64,000 nucleotides of DNA from Labyrinthula sp. Ha. Taxonomy: Eukaryota > Sar > Bigyra > Labyrinthulida > Labyrinthulaceae. Every line of letters starts with the position of its first letter. Position 1 is the first letter of the stretch. A program made the position numbers and the translations under genes. The notes beneath the pieces were generated by a model. That model made no database searches. It worked only from the letters and a program-made list of their open reading frames with translations, and was not told the DNA's origin. The stretch lies in assembly GCA_015227615.1 (NCBI GenBank), contig JAALGZ010000007.1, positions 806,001-870,000 on the forward strand, given 5' to 3'. Of the stretch, positions 37,520 through 50,630 are shown piece after piece.

Positions 37520-38551
37520 TTAACATTCTTGGATAAGATCTTCGACAACTTCACCAAATTGATTGTATTCTTCAACTCCAAAAGAAACGTCATCACTTTG
37601 CCATCCACTACCAAACACTTCCGTTCCCTTTTTATCATCTACACCAATAGGCATGAACAGAACTCTTAATCCATACATATCCCTAAGCTCTCTCAAAGGT
37701 TCAGCAGGATTCAAAGGCAAACCTCGGGTAGGTTCACCATCGCTCACAACAATAACTACTAGTTCAACATTCTTTTCATCAGAAGATGAATGAGAAAAGT
37801 CATATTCCTGCAGCAGGTACTGAAAGGCGCAACTTATGCAAGTAAATCTTCTTGCTTCAGCATCACTTACAGGAAGGTCTTGTCCATTGTACACTAAGTT
37901 CTCGATTTGATCTACAAGATTTAACAAACCGCTTCCCTTATTTTGTGTCAAGGGAATGACAGATTGGATGGCAAACTCAGTTAGGTTTGTTTGGGGATAT
38001 AACCCAAACACAGCCAAGTCTGAAACTGATTTTCCACTAAACTCAACGACTCCAACTCGAAGATTTGAAATCTGCGTTTCTAAGATAAAATTTTTTATCC
38101 CTTCAGTGATCAACGTGTAGTTTTGCTCTCCTACGCTGGAAGATTCATCCAACAGAAATACCATGTCAACAGATTCAGCTGAATCTCCAACGCAAAACTC
38201 GTCATCCTCAATACTTGAGTCCAAATGTTCTGATTTTTGCCAGGCAGCAAGGGCAAATCCAGCAAAAACTCCAATAGCTAGAAGGAGCAGGAAACCAAAA
38301 ACTGGAAGAAACGCTTGTCTCAGTTGGGTGAGTTTTGATCCTTTATCTTCTGGTTTGTACTTTGAAAGATTTGGAGGTGAAGATCGACCAGCATCCAGTT
38401 TGGGATAGGAATCATCAAAGTAAAAATCTCTCGGAGGCTTTTGAGAAAGGGCAGGTTTCGACAAGGTTGCGTTTCTCATATAGTTGTGAGTTGTGTCGCT
38501 TACATCAGTGTTTTGTCGCATATAGCTCGATGAATCACCTAATTCAGACAT
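37520..38551 (-). CDS. Type II membrane protein with von Willebrand factor A domain
   Basis: 343 residues in one exon. Residues 1-80 are polar and cytoplasmic; a transmembrane helix spans about 81-104 (FLPVFGFLLLLAIGVFAGFALAAW). The rest is a vWA domain: strand VDMVFLLDESSSVG with the MIDAS DxSxS motif at residues 135-139, GVVEFSG, and VVIVVSDGEPT (270-275) supplying a further MIDAS aspartate. vWA domains bind protein ligands through a chelated metal ion. Four or more cysteines in the outer part fit a secretory environment. Its neighbour 318 bp away is a second type II protein with a long stalk; both could be surface proteins acting together, which is inference. Confidence 0.88.
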   Translation of the reverse strand: MSELGDSSSYMRQNTDVSDTTHNYMRNATLSKPALSQKPPRDFYFDDSYPKLDAGRSSPPNLSKYKPEDKGSKLTQLRQAFLPVFGFLLLLAIGVFAGFALAAWQKSEHLDSSIEDDEFCVGDSAESVDMVFLLDESSSVGEQNYTLITEGIKNFILETQISNLRVGVVEFSGKSVSDLAVFGLYPQTNLTEFAIQSVIPLTQNKGSGLLNLVDQIENLVYNGQDLPVSDAEARRFTCISCAFQYLLQEYDFSHSSSDEKNVELVVIVVSDGEPTRGLPLNPAEPLRELRDMYGLRVLFMPIGVDDKKGTEVFGSGWQSDDVSFGVEEYNQFGEVVEDLIQEC

Positions 38552-38728
38552 ACTTCTTCAGGATTTACGTGAAATATAGAATAAAATTTGCTTCAGTGAA
38601 CATGTAGACCTGTTTTCATTGCTTCGTTGAACATAATAGTGTTGATTCTTCAAATGGAAAGACAAAAACTATTACTTTATGTGGTAATACACCATTAAAG
38701 TATTTTTATTTTAAAGTCTTGTCGAGAC

Positions 38729-39924
38729 TAGGGGTTAGGCGTGTTTAATGAGAGAGTCTTAGCAAGAGCTTCTCCAGAAGAGCCCTCTCGTTTTCTGGCA
38801 AGACAAATATTTTGATAAAATCCTTCTGGAGAAGCTCTCGTTATCTAGATAAACACGCCTACTAGGGGTGCCGTTTGATATTATTATGATATATCAAACG
38901 AGTTTTGAGGATTTCGGTTTACTTTGAGTGAGTTTTGATAATATTATGAGTATAATTTGAGTTTTTGGTCATTTGGCCCAGCTTTTTGATATTTTGATAC
39001 TTTTAGTTTTTTTGATTCTTTTCAATTTTCTCACTTTCACGCATACCATGGCACTACCTTGACAGCTCCACAGTCCATGGAAATCGAAACTATAACCAAC
39101 GCTTCATCTACCGCATCGTTCCCAACTGCGCGAGAAAGAGAATAATGGATAAGGCAATGATCAAGGATCAGTCTTTCATAATATTGATGGAAACAAGAGC
39201 GTACAAGTTATTTTTAGAACCAGATCTAAAAAGAACATAGTTAACAATTATCATTTATTTGAAAATTAGAAGGGATTCTTTACCCACAGGGTTTCTCCCC
39301 TTCTTAGTATAGATTTGGTTTTAACTTTAAGTAGTTTAACTATCTTGGGTTGAGTGTTTTTGTATTCATATATATACATTTTGAGGCTCTGCTAGAAGCA
39401 ACAATTTTATTGGATTTCATAGTCAAAAATCAAAGTCCATCTACTATGTTTAAACAAGGAGATTGAATTTATAGCGCCCGAGCTTACTTTTGATCAGACT
39501 GGTTGTGAAACTAAGAATAATGCACAAACTAAAGCTTAAAACTAAAACTTGGTCAAATATGATTCTTATTGGTCCTGTTTAGGCTTGCACATTTGCCTTT
39601 TCAGACAGTTAACCCATAATGTGGAATGGACTACGGCCAAAATAATCAAGAATCCAGCTAAACAAATTAAATTCTCATCAATTGGTTTTTTTCAGTTTCT
39701 TTCTTTTTTCCTCAAACACGTAAATTTTAAAATTAAAAAGACGTATAACGTGAAAACTCAAAGAACATTTGGTAAATGGCCCAAATATGACTCGTAGAAT
39801 TTTAACATGTCAAAAGAAACTCAAATATCATTTGAGGAATATCAAAACACCAAGAAAAAATAAAACTCAACAATTTTGATAATATCATTTGAGTATTGTT
39901 TTTTTTCCTCAAACGGCATCCCTA
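38729..39924. mobile_element. Non-autonomous hAT-like DNA transposon
   Basis: Terminal inverted repeats TAGGGGTGCCGTTTGA (left, interrupted by the nested MITE) and TCAAACGGCATCCCTA (right) differ at one position. The element is flanked by a perfect 8-bp duplication GTCGAGAC (38721-38728 and 39925-39932). TAGGG ends and 8-bp duplications are diagnostic of the hAT superfamily. The interior, about 1 kb without the nested element, has no transposase frame; subterminal stretches rich in TTTTGATAATAT and TTTGAG occur at both ends. The right terminus is unusually clean, consistent with recent insertion. Confidence 0.85.
38736..38861. mobile_element. 126-bp MITE nested in the left end of the hAT-like element
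   Basis: Ends TAGGCGTGTTTA and TAAACACGCCTA are perfect inverted repeats, and the insert is flanked by the 8-bp duplication CTAGGGGT (38728-38735 and 38862-38869), which is the first bases of the outer element's own terminus. An inner inverted repeat of 15 bp (38766-38780 with 38823-38837) makes the unit a long hairpin. The 8-bp duplication and TAGG ends suggest a hAT-mobilised MITE. Confidence 0.85.
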
Positions 39925-40217
39925 GTCGAGACCTGTCCCAGAATCCCAGTGATAATGAATCCATGTTTCCCTTAGAGCATGTGAAGAAGAGATCTCTTAC
40001 AGCATCTCTTCATGACAGAGATATTTTGACACTGAAGAAACAATTTTTTCAAAGAGATTTTAACTGGAGGACCAGAGTTAAGCAGTTGATGAGAGCATCT
40101 ATATTAACTAGAAAGACCTTGACCGGATCATCCTTTCACGGTTTCAGTACTTGGCATGTTAAAACGGATTATTCACAGTTTAGAAAGCATATCCTAATAT
40201 TGAAATCCAATAGCTAA

Positions 40218-43200
40218 ATCTCTAAACAGAGAGGGGTTTTTATTAAATGTGTTTGGAATTATTTCTAATTAACTTGAGGAAATAGAACAAGGAAAAAACC
40301 AAGAAGGGCACATAGCAAATATTAGCGATTAGTCTAAACAAATTATTTAAGGCTCTTCTCGAGTTCGTTAATAAGTAAATTACTGCCTTAACTGAAACTC
40401 ACCAAAAGGCCTATTGCGAAAAAATTTAAGCTTGGCACTTTGAATTTTTAAAGGTTTTAGAGCCAATTAGATAGATGTTTCCTTTACTTCTTGCCAAATA
40501 TTTCTCATTTATAGAAACAATTTAATATAGCATTTTTACTTTTACATAGTTTTTCTAAATAACAATTACTATATCAACGGATTTGAAATAAATTGATAAA
40601 TTTCCTAGAGTTTGACTCTAACACTTGCATCTCAAGACTGAGTCTTACAGCATTCTTGGAAAAATTGGAGTAAGCCTCAAAATGTTCCTAGCTTTATTAA
40701 AAAATCTATAATACATGTTCTTTTATTGTAACAATCTGTGACCAATCTGCAAGAATATAACATATGAACTATTTTGTGTTAATAGTTCTTAAGATTCAGC
40801 TGCGTAATTCTCGGTAATATTTGTACATCTAAGGTTTAATGAATAACTAAGAATATCAGTATGGTACTTATGCTAGATGAGTTCCAACCCATTTTGAAAC
40901 TAATGCTGCCATTGTTCTCTATGGTAATTAACTATGTCCCGTGGTACAAGTTGCATCTGAAAGACGGCATGAATTTAATATGCTCTTGTTACTCCAAGAA
41001 CCTTTTTTTGTTCATTCACTTAGTTTTTTTGCGCACCACGAAGATAAAATTTTAGAACATTAACTTCCATCGCTTATCCTTTGCTATGAATGTGGGTGTT
41101 AGATGTCACACCAATTAGTTTCTTAAGCGCAAAAGAGTCAGTAGACCAGTTCTCGCCAGTTTAAATGAGAAACTTCACCAATCAAAATGTTTTCTAGGTT
41201 CGAAGGCTTAGTGTAGCAAATTATTGTCTTTAGATTATAGGAAAATTGATTAATATTATTGGCTGTACGATAATTAACGCATATATAATAATCACATATA
41301 TCTGCTATTAGGGTGTGGGAAAACTATGGTGATAGGTTATTTAAATCACTAATAATGACAAAACTCTTCTTAAGGAGGCCCCAGTTGTTGACTATCAGCT
41401 AAGCCCAGGGATGTTCACTATGCTGTTGCGGGGTGATTCAAAAACTAGTTATAATTAGGGATAATTGTTCCTGGACCGAATGTTAAAGATGCTATGAGCG
41501 TATCTAAAGAAGGTATTTACACTTTAGCTTAGTTTATCTGCATTTAAAATACTTTCCAACTTCCTATTAGGTAAACCATTTAGTGTAAGATTCCATGTCA
41601 GCTGCTTTTATGGCTTAGAAATTCGCTTTTAGTGATACCGTAGTTCCCTAATCATTTTAGTTGATCCTTGAAAATATTATTAGTATTTTTTGGGGCTTAG
41701 TCGAACATTTCAATAGTATATACTGCTTTGATACTTTAAGTTTTTATATTGCTTTGCCTTCTATTTTTTTCAGTCCTATTTTATTCTTAGATAATAACAT
41801 TATAACATTATGCTCCATAGAATTCAAACCCACAGCTCTTCTTTCTTCTATATACCATTTTGCATATTGATTTAGTCGAGTCATTAATAAGGATATATCA
41901 AGGTTAAAATACGAATCTATTATCCATGACTCGTCAATTTTACGAGTTAAGAATCCGATCCTACTGGTTAAGTACTATAAGTGTGAATACCCCAAATACT
42001 AAATTCCAGGCCCAGGTTCTAAGGAATAAGCCATGATCATGTGGCTTTCTTGTGAAGCATTTCATACGTGGTAACCATAACATATTTTTTAGGGCGTATT
42101 CATCCAACATCGTTTAACATATTATTCTATGCCAAGAAAACCAAATAAAATTTGATGAGTATTCAATTAATAAAAATATTGGTTGCATTGTTAAAGTTTG
42201 ATTATTTCTGTATGAAGCTGTACCTCAATTCTCAAGTGTAGGATCTAAATGTCTGAGTAGACACTACGGGATTCAAGAAATTGGTTCATTATAATGAAGA
42301 GAAAATGGGTAGCAAACCTTAAGCCTTTGGAAATAGCAGTAAGTAAAAAATATGAATGACCTGTGAAGTTGGAAGTTTTATCTAACTTAAGAACAACTCA
42401 GGGAGGCTACCTGGGTATTATATCTATAAACTTCTCTCCAAGTTGTAATTTGTTTTTGGCTTTGTTTGTCTAGACTTGTACCATCAGTTCAGAAAAACGC
42501 CGCTCACTTCTACAGACTTATTAGAGCAGTTACAAAAATTCAAATTATAAAACATTATAAAACTCTTAGCTATACGTTCAAAACGCTATCAGAACTCAAG
42601 AGGTAGTATATGTTCCTTACGTTATATGTTTTAAATCATGAAATGTGTTTGATCTAAAAATTTGCTGTATGCACTGAAGGGGATGTACTGCTGTTAATAG
42701 ACAGTTCTATGTGCTCGGTTTAAGAGTGCAATATAGAAAGCTACGCAATATTCATTCGTGATTATACAACGTTGTAATATGTTTCTCTGTGCAAACATGA
42801 TGACTCTATTTGGATTCTTTTTTATATTTCTATGTTACCCATATCAGCATTTTTATTAGCTACATCTATAGATATTTTTATCTATTTATTTCATTTTTTT
42901 AATAAGATTGAAATTTTCTGGATTGTAGTTTTGTTGGATGGTGTTCATGCTCGTTGACAGTGTTTCTCTTGCCCTCAAACTTTAATTTCATTTAACAATT
43001 CTTATAGTTAGCATAATATCTGTTTTAGGATAATAAGAATATTGAGAATAACGCATTGCTACAGGATGTATATGTGCTACCAATTGTGCAGCATTTTCCT
43101 CGTGTCCTAATCTTATGTATACGCCACATAGAGTTATATATCCTATGAATGGAAAATCCAAAAAGGATGTTATGTTGGAAAACTTTTGAATCATAGTCCA

Positions 43201-46200
43201 AGCATAAAATAACTTTCTTTTATTTCTTAGCAGATAATGTTAATAAGGTATAATTGAATAAAGCAATTTCAACTAATGTTCCAAGCCCAATATGAAACAT
43301 GTACATTTTCATTTTCCACATTACGTATTCTATGCCAGTAAGAATATATCCTTTTCAACTCACGTAAAAAGAGCCTATATTTCATGTATTTCTATTTCTG
43401 CATTACGTTCCAGACAAATCTTAATTTTGTAATAGTTGAGCGAAAAAAACATTCAGTTTTGATTTAATTTTCTAGAAACCTCAAGTATTGAATTTTAATT
43501 TAGCCGTTATAATGTAATGAGAAAATATATTTTCCAGTGCTCAAATTGCCATATGCCCACATTAGATAGATAAAAGACGCCAGATTGAAAAAAACTATCA
43601 AAATACAGTTGCTCTGGAAGTAAAAACCTATTCTACTAGTGCACATTGTAATTTACAAAAACAGAAATATTCCCTGGCATTTGGAATTACCCCATTCTCC
43701 TAAAACTATGTTTACATATATCAAAACTATATATCCGCTCACCAGAATATTGGAAAAAAATACAATAATCAAGGCAGTTTAAAGGTTTCATATTATACAA
43801 GAACAGAGAGACGAAAAGATTTAACTAAAAATTGTTTTAAAAAGACTACTTTTTTCAAACCGAGAAGGATATGATTATAAGAGCCTATGAAATGCTAAGC
43901 ATTAAAAGGGCTTATTTTTTTTCCATTGTATTTGTTATCTTGATCTTAACCAGTGGAGGATAAATTTTGTTATTTCTCAGTGTAAATATATCTTTAGTGT
44001 TGTTAGGGAGGAAAGGCATACATGATATTCCGTGTGAATAACTATATTATGTACATAAAATATTGATAGCAACTTCTAATTTCATACTACATGAAACCGG
44101 TAAGCGGTGATAAAAAAATATGAGAATATTATTTAGCCGCAAAATACTTAAGTATAAATATATGAAATATAACATAAAATACGTCGAAATAGTTCTAGAG
44201 TTAAGTAAGAACCTGAAAATAATCTTCATATTTATTGAATTACATATGTAGGCTTTATCTATAACTAATTAAAAATAAAATTTCATACAATTGAAATCAG
44301 GAGAAAATTGCTGCACAATTAGGTATGGCTAATTATAATGCTCTAGTTAAATGAGTAAAAATTTTAACCAGGAAATACACACATAATATCAAAGCTCATT
44401 GTAAGTAATAAAAATAAATCTATTTAATGTCATTTATCACTGTATGATTCTTATCACTTAGTGTTTGTGTTATTGTTGAAGCAAAACAAAATAAAAAATA
44501 GTTTAATCAGAGTTTTAGATAAAAAACTGCCGGTATAGGTTAACAACTTAATGATCCTCAAACTCAGTCTCACTGAAAGTTAATGTTGGAAGCTTTGCAA
44601 TTTCTCCAAAGTAAGCTATGAGCCTCTTATTTGTAGACGCGCTGTTACTTTTTATATATGCTAGTTAGTACTTAAACTTGGATATTTTTCAGATTTTCAT
44701 AAAGTAGGATATACTTTTAGGTTTTTCCATAGTTGAAAATCAGGGTTTCCAGAATCGGTTGGATGGAATAGTCTGATTTGTTTATACATTTGTTCTTAAT
44801 TATTTAAACATCGATGATATTATAAATTTTTGTATTCTATCCACTCTCTCTGTTTAGCTATAATGCAATCAAAATCTATTAAAATCGATGAAAAACCCTT
44901 TTTAATGTTTTATTTTCATCATTTATTTTATGTATGAATTCTGATTTTGTTAAGCCGGCGAGTTTTTATTCTTGTTAAAACTACTAGGCAAGTTGTTTAG
45001 AATCTAAAATTATTCAAATAGTTATTCTAAGACTGTATATCTGAATCAAAACATTGTATCATTATTTGTGTCATCCACTTTACATAACTTCGATATATAC
45101 AACACAGTGGCAACAAGGCTAATAAGCACCATTAGAATGAATATTGGAATATTTTCTTAGTTAACCCATAAATGTTTCACTATTCAATAACAAGAGTAAA
45201 TAATTAATGAAGCAAATAGCAAGTACATTGTATGTTGTAACAGCTGAAATATAAAGTGCAATGTTGCAACTGGTTACAATAGTTTGACAAGTACAAAAGG
45301 GTAAGCATTGTTAAAAGTATTTATGGTCAGAGTGATTATAAGGTAGTATCTACCTCATTAAGAAAAACCTATAAGAATTTAGTATGAAGTAATAATATTT
45401 CATCAACACCTTACCTAAAAAAGTTTGTTTCCAAGGCTGGATGTGCATTTAATGAAGATAAATCGAAAAGTCATTAATTGATCAAGTTATAGTTACTTCA
45501 ATATTCATAGCATGTGCATACTGGTAGAAAGGTAATATTATGGTTAACAAAAGGACAATTTCTATGCCAGTTTTTTATTTTGGAATATATGAGCTCTAGT
45601 TTAGAAATCTCAAAAGATGGTTATCTTAGCTATTATCACTGTATGTTTGGATTTTAAGGCACTTAGCAATAGAATATTCCAATAATACTAGTTAGTATCG
45701 TAATTTTAAGTTACAGCATGCAGTTGTTGTTGAAAAGCTTTGTGAAACTCTATCAGGTGTTATTCAGTATATTTTGTAGCAAAATAAAAATTATTGGTAA
45801 TAATTTTTCTGTCTTCTCAACAGTCACCAGTAACTAATAGGATTAAGATTATACCTTCATCATTAGTGCAAATAACCTTTAAATTTTATTATTCCTGTGT
45901 CTTATTAATTTTACGTTGGACAATTCTTATTTAAAAAGCACCTATGAAAATCATGGGTATGGGTTATGACCGTGAAGAATATGATTATAGTGCTTTATGT
46001 GGAAACATTGAGACAATGGATAGAAGATGTTAGCCATCCATGAAGAATATACTGTGCTTAGCTTCTATTGCAAAATAATCCCGAAAGCATATCTCAACTT
46101 TAGACGTTGGGGTTACAAAATTAAAGAAATTAAGAGAATATATACTGGAATTTTACAGTAAAAGGATCTAAGAAAACCTTATTGTAGTTTTTAACTTAAG

Positions 46201-48700
46201 AAACAGTTTATGAGCCTATTGAAACAGAAGAATAATACAAGCATATACATCATAAGACTTTATTGTCTGGATATAACGCTACTACAAATTGTCAATGTAA
46301 CAGTTCCTATATAGCTAAGAAAGTAAAATGATCGTTTTTCTTAATTGAAGGAAATCGAATATTTCCATAAAACATTGCTAAAAGGTAACAAAGTTCCAAA
46401 CCACTTTTCCTGTAGTTTGCTAAGTGAGAATAAACCACCTCTTTAGGTGTTTGAGCAACAAGTAATATTTTTCTTGTACTTGAACATTCTGGACTACTAG
46501 AGTAGAACCCCAATGACAATCTCATATTAATATTTGAGAGAAATGCTATGCAGCTTTAATTCTACACATTTGTCAAGACCGGTCAAGTCTAGACATCTAC
46601 ACGTCTACTTGAACTTTGTAAGAAGCTTTATTATCTTACTTCAGTTTACTCTTCAGTAAAGAAAAAGACAATTAGAGACACCAACTTGGCATCCCGCTCA
46701 TTTAACCGGTTCCCAGGAAAACAAATAAGCCTAAGCATTGTATACAACTCCTCTTACTACTTAGTGGTATTTGACGTAGAGCTACAATCTCCGAGCCATA
46801 GTATTATTGGCATTTAATTAGGTTGGTTTCTCTCCAGAGCAGTAGAAATAGAAATGTATTTAGCTTGCTATAGTTGAAATTGTATGAAAGATATTACCCG
46901 ACCTCACCAATTACACAATATTTGTTTTTTCACCGGACAAAAAAAATAGTAATATTTTGAGGTGTTTAGTATAAGAAACGTACCCAATATATATTTTAGT
47001 ACTAAAGTCTCTTCAATGGAGGTTCCACTTATTTATAATTAATTAGACTGGATTTCTAAGATCTTTGTGGAGTTAATTTTGAAAATGAAAGAAGTCGAAT
47101 GATAAAGAGAAAACACTATTCAATGATTCAAAAGAGTGTATCGCGAATATCTACACAGATATCAGAGAGATGACTTATAAATATCGGTATATTGAAAAAA
47201 TTTATTTGTTGTTTCTTTCACATGGATTGAGTGCTTCATTTTCACATTGTCTAGAATTTGAATTTTAGGATTGTTCTGCTCCTTCGGCTTTCGTTTCTTA
47301 TCATAAGGGGAACAGAGAGCCACAAAATTTGTTCTAGTATTGAAAAATAATTGTATTTCTATACGTTAGATAATTTACCAACGGGTGTTTTAATTCATTC
47401 TGGTTTTAGTTTTGTACAATTACGACATTAAAGATTTCACAGACCAAGTTTCTGGGCGATCTGAATATATTCTAATACCGCAGAGGGGATGCCAATGTTG
47501 TTCATACTCTGTTAGCTCTTTATGGTAAGGTATGATATTTTCCGTAGGATATGCTCGTCTTATTTATTTTTGCTATTATTTGGTTGGGTAGATGTCATAT
47601 ATTTGGTTCCTGTTCAACAGCTTAATCCTATTTACGTTTCGTGTATATTATTGTCAACACTGAAGGCAAAATCCTGGTTTAGGTGTCATTTAGATATTTG
47701 AAGAACTTCTCAGCAGAAGAAATGAATCAGAATTAGTCTGAGCTGGTCCTTGTACTACAGCGATGGAGGAACGAGGAACTCAACGAGGAATTTCTGAGTC
47801 TTTGTTGGGAACTGACAGAGTAATTTTGATTAAAAAATTACGTCTTGTTTGCAACTCAGCATAGGCGGAACAAAAATATTAAAGTGTTTTTCAGAGAAAT
47901 GTAGAAGATAATTTTGATTTTCCGCCGCAACAAACTCTTTCAGGAGCCCAATTTCAATTACTTAGAATTATGGATGCTCAAGACTCCCAGGATTTGTTTC
48001 GACTAGATTCAATGTTCCTTGAATCATCAACCGATAATTTTAAAAAGTATTCTCCAAGAGTAATTATATTTTGCAATCTATAAATAAGTTAATCATAGAT
48101 AATTATTGTGTAACCCTGATCCAATCAGCAATAATTCCAAAATCCTGCCTCCTCGTTTTTCAATCCTAAACATTTATTGAAAAAGATCCTCGGATAAAAA
48201 ACATTTGCCTTTATAGCCGCAGTGTCTGGTTTTAAGGAATATTCTTTCCTTTCAGCAGGTTGGATTTCATCTTTTTTCTTGGTTTTTCGTAATCACCGAT
48301 GCTAGCTTCTTGTGTCATCAAACTCTAAAGGGCTCAAATATGATTGGGTAGTTGAGTCTTATGGAAGTCGAGCTCCACAAACTTGTACTTATTGATACTA
48401 ACCTGTATTTCTGTCGATCTGTGATACATGTAGCCCATTTTAGAGCTTCATATATCACTCCAAAACTCAATAGTTGCATTAGAGAACCAATATTCTGTGA
48501 ATTTTTTGTTTTGGCAATTTAGACAATACATTTATTTATTTCTTAAGGAATAAACTAGTTGAGGTGGAATTACACTATGTGACTCGGTATTAGCAAGACT
48601 TAATGTTGGTAAGCTGAAAACACAACAACATTAGTTTAATGGTAAGATTATTCTAAATTTGATTTTGCATGTTTGATATGTGGAATCATGCCTAAAATTT
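40218..48700. other. Intergenic desert of about 8.5 kb
   Basis: The longest gene-free stretch of the window, very AT-rich throughout. Open frames are 60-72 codons and look random. No transposon termini, tandem repeats, tRNA-like or rRNA-like sequence recognised. Confidence 0.5.
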
Positions 48701-49720
48701 CCTCTTTCTGCAAACAATTAAAATCAGTACCAGAGCTGAGGAATCAGGGTAAACTTTGAGCGTTCTCCACCGAGTTCAGGGGCTGTATTTACTCTCTTCC
48801 ACTTGTTCTTGTTCTTTTCCTGGCTTTTGATAGGTGTTTCACGATGCGTTTTACAGTTTCTGATCACTTATGCTCTGCTTTGGTTTGCTATGAGCGGGAT
48901 CCGCCTTTCAGAAGCCGGCGAACGATTTATTAGGTATTACTTGTTCTCTACGTGTTGGTATCAAAATTGGCGGCAAATTATGTAAGTTTTTCTTTCAACG
49001 GTTTTGCTACTGCTAGGTGGGATACGTTGTCGTATACTAGACTAACAGTGGGATGAGTCTGTTTCAGTTGGTTACCAAGTTATAAGGAATGTACCTAATG
49101 AATTTAATTTTTTTCTTGGTTGATACTGAGCTTGGATGGACTCTCTTCATGCTACTCTCTCAATTTGGCCAGGAAGGCGAGTATATTTTGCTGTGCATCT
49201 GCAGTGTGGTCAACTCTTCGGTTGTGCCTTTTTCTAGAGCATGAGCATAGAAACTATTGCAATGCTATGACTTATGCTCTTTTTTTTCGAATTATGTTTG
49301 CTGATTAGCTTGTTTTCCTATAATAAATATCTATGTTACCTTTTTGACTGTTGTCCCATTCTTTTTTCTTTCATATTTTGATTCATGCTTTATATATAGC
49401 TCAATGATCCTATCCCCTTCCACAGTAAGAGTCCTACAACTAGATGAAAAAGTTAAATCAGTCTGGTTCAGGTACGCTAGTAGGTGCTGCTTACACTTAG
49501 TGCAACATACTCTACTGTTACAGAGAGTTTCTTGATTTCGTTTAGACACATTGACAATATGATCTTCCATTGCATATCAACAGTCTCGCAACCACCAGAC
49601 CACTTGCATTCGCTGAGACCATTAGTAGACTCTGTGTACACCGAGTCGCACTCTATCCCCTCTGTGTAGGTTCGAGTAGAGTAATTCTGTCAAAGCAATG
49701 TCATTTTATCATTTTTCTTA
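48701..49720 (-). other. GC-richer stretch, possibly decayed LINE ORF1 sequence
   Basis: Base composition rises relative to the desert and stays raised into the LINE cluster. Minus-strand frames include a cysteine-bearing stretch (RVCCTKCKQH, about 49.5 kb), which might be a zinc-finger remnant of a LINE ORF1, but no frame stays open beyond about 80 codons and I cannot align it to another copy here. Assignment is tentative. Confidence 0.25.
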
Positions 49721-49726
49721 CTTCAT

Positions 49727-50630
49727 GCCCAAAATTATTCTAGAAGACATAGGTTTAGGTTTTAAGGGAGTTAATTTGGCCTACTGGTCTAACCCTACAG
49801 CGGGGATCTAAATACCAATAAGAGCTACGTACTTTATGTATTGATCTCTACTAATTGTTCATTATTAATTCTACTGTTAGCTTCCAATATTGTTTGTAAT
49901 TCTATTGGTTGAATGTCAAGAACCTTGAACCTAGTTGCCTGGATTTGGTCGCTGCTAAATTGCCCAAAATACTGAACAAAAATTGAGAAAATTGTGCAAA
50001 TCGAGGGAGAAAAGTTTGATCTGGCTGTTCTGCATCACCGGTTTTTTCTACTGTGTATTCCTTCTGTTTCGCGGTCTCGGACCCTTCAGCAGTGAAATTG
50101 ATATGTTTTTTGAGCGAAATCTGACGTTTTGAGGGGCTCTGTTGAAGGTAGGAATTTGTAGTCCAATCTTGCCTTTGTTGGAGAGACGCTTGGAAGAAGC
50201 TGTGTTATATTCTGCTGCTGTCTTTTTGAGTTCTGTGAGAAGTTTGAGCATGTAATTTTGATGATGATTCTACGGATTTGAAGGGGTGTTTCATTTTCTT
50301 TTCAGTGTTCCAGCTGTGGCATCTTTCCTTGACCTTTTCTCTGGAGCTTTTCTTGGACCATGTGGTCTGCTGGTATCATGGCTTTATTTTCTGGTAGTTT
50401 GGGTATATTTTCCTGTCCTGTTTGGATTTTGCTTACTCCCTTGGTGTCTTGCTGGTGTTTCTGGGTTCGTTGTTGAATGAGCTGTATCCTCTGGCGACTC
50501 TTGATTTCTTGTACAAGCGGCATTTTTCTGTATTTTCTGTCGTTACCTTGTTTATTGTCGTTTCTTTCCTAAACAACAATAGTTTTCTGTATTTTCATCC
50601 CGGGCAATTTGTATACAACACCATTTTCCA
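49727..50630 (-). mobile_element. LINE fragment: ORF1 tail, linker and first codons of ORF2
   Basis: Read on the minus strand, a broken Gln/Lys-rich frame ends with LQTILEANSRI and a TAA at 49834-49836. It is followed by an 80-90-nt linker that closely matches the linker at 50989-51076, and then by the ATG of ORF2 at 49750 (compare 50988 and 55255). After about eight codons similarity to ORF2 is lost. This copy shows that the LINE family has two ORFs with a short spacer. Confidence 0.6.

Larger units (their letters stand above)
38654..40217 (+). pseudogene. Small host gene interrupted by a hAT-like transposon
   Basis: Without the transposon the reading would be 38654-38683, a 33-nt intron (GTAATA...AAAG, 38684-38716), then 38717-38728 continuing at 39933-40217, a 108-residue basic protein (ends ILKSNS). 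The insertion lies inside the second exon, after the codons for S-C-R-D; the 8-bp duplicated target GTCGAGAC is part of the coding sequence. The first exon encodes only ten residues and its intron is slightly longer than others here, so that part is tentative. The downstream 95 codons (HVKKRSLTASLHDRDIL, DFNWRTRVKQLMRASIL) look coding but match no family I know. The gene starts about 100 nt from the divergent vWA gene. Confidence 0.5.
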
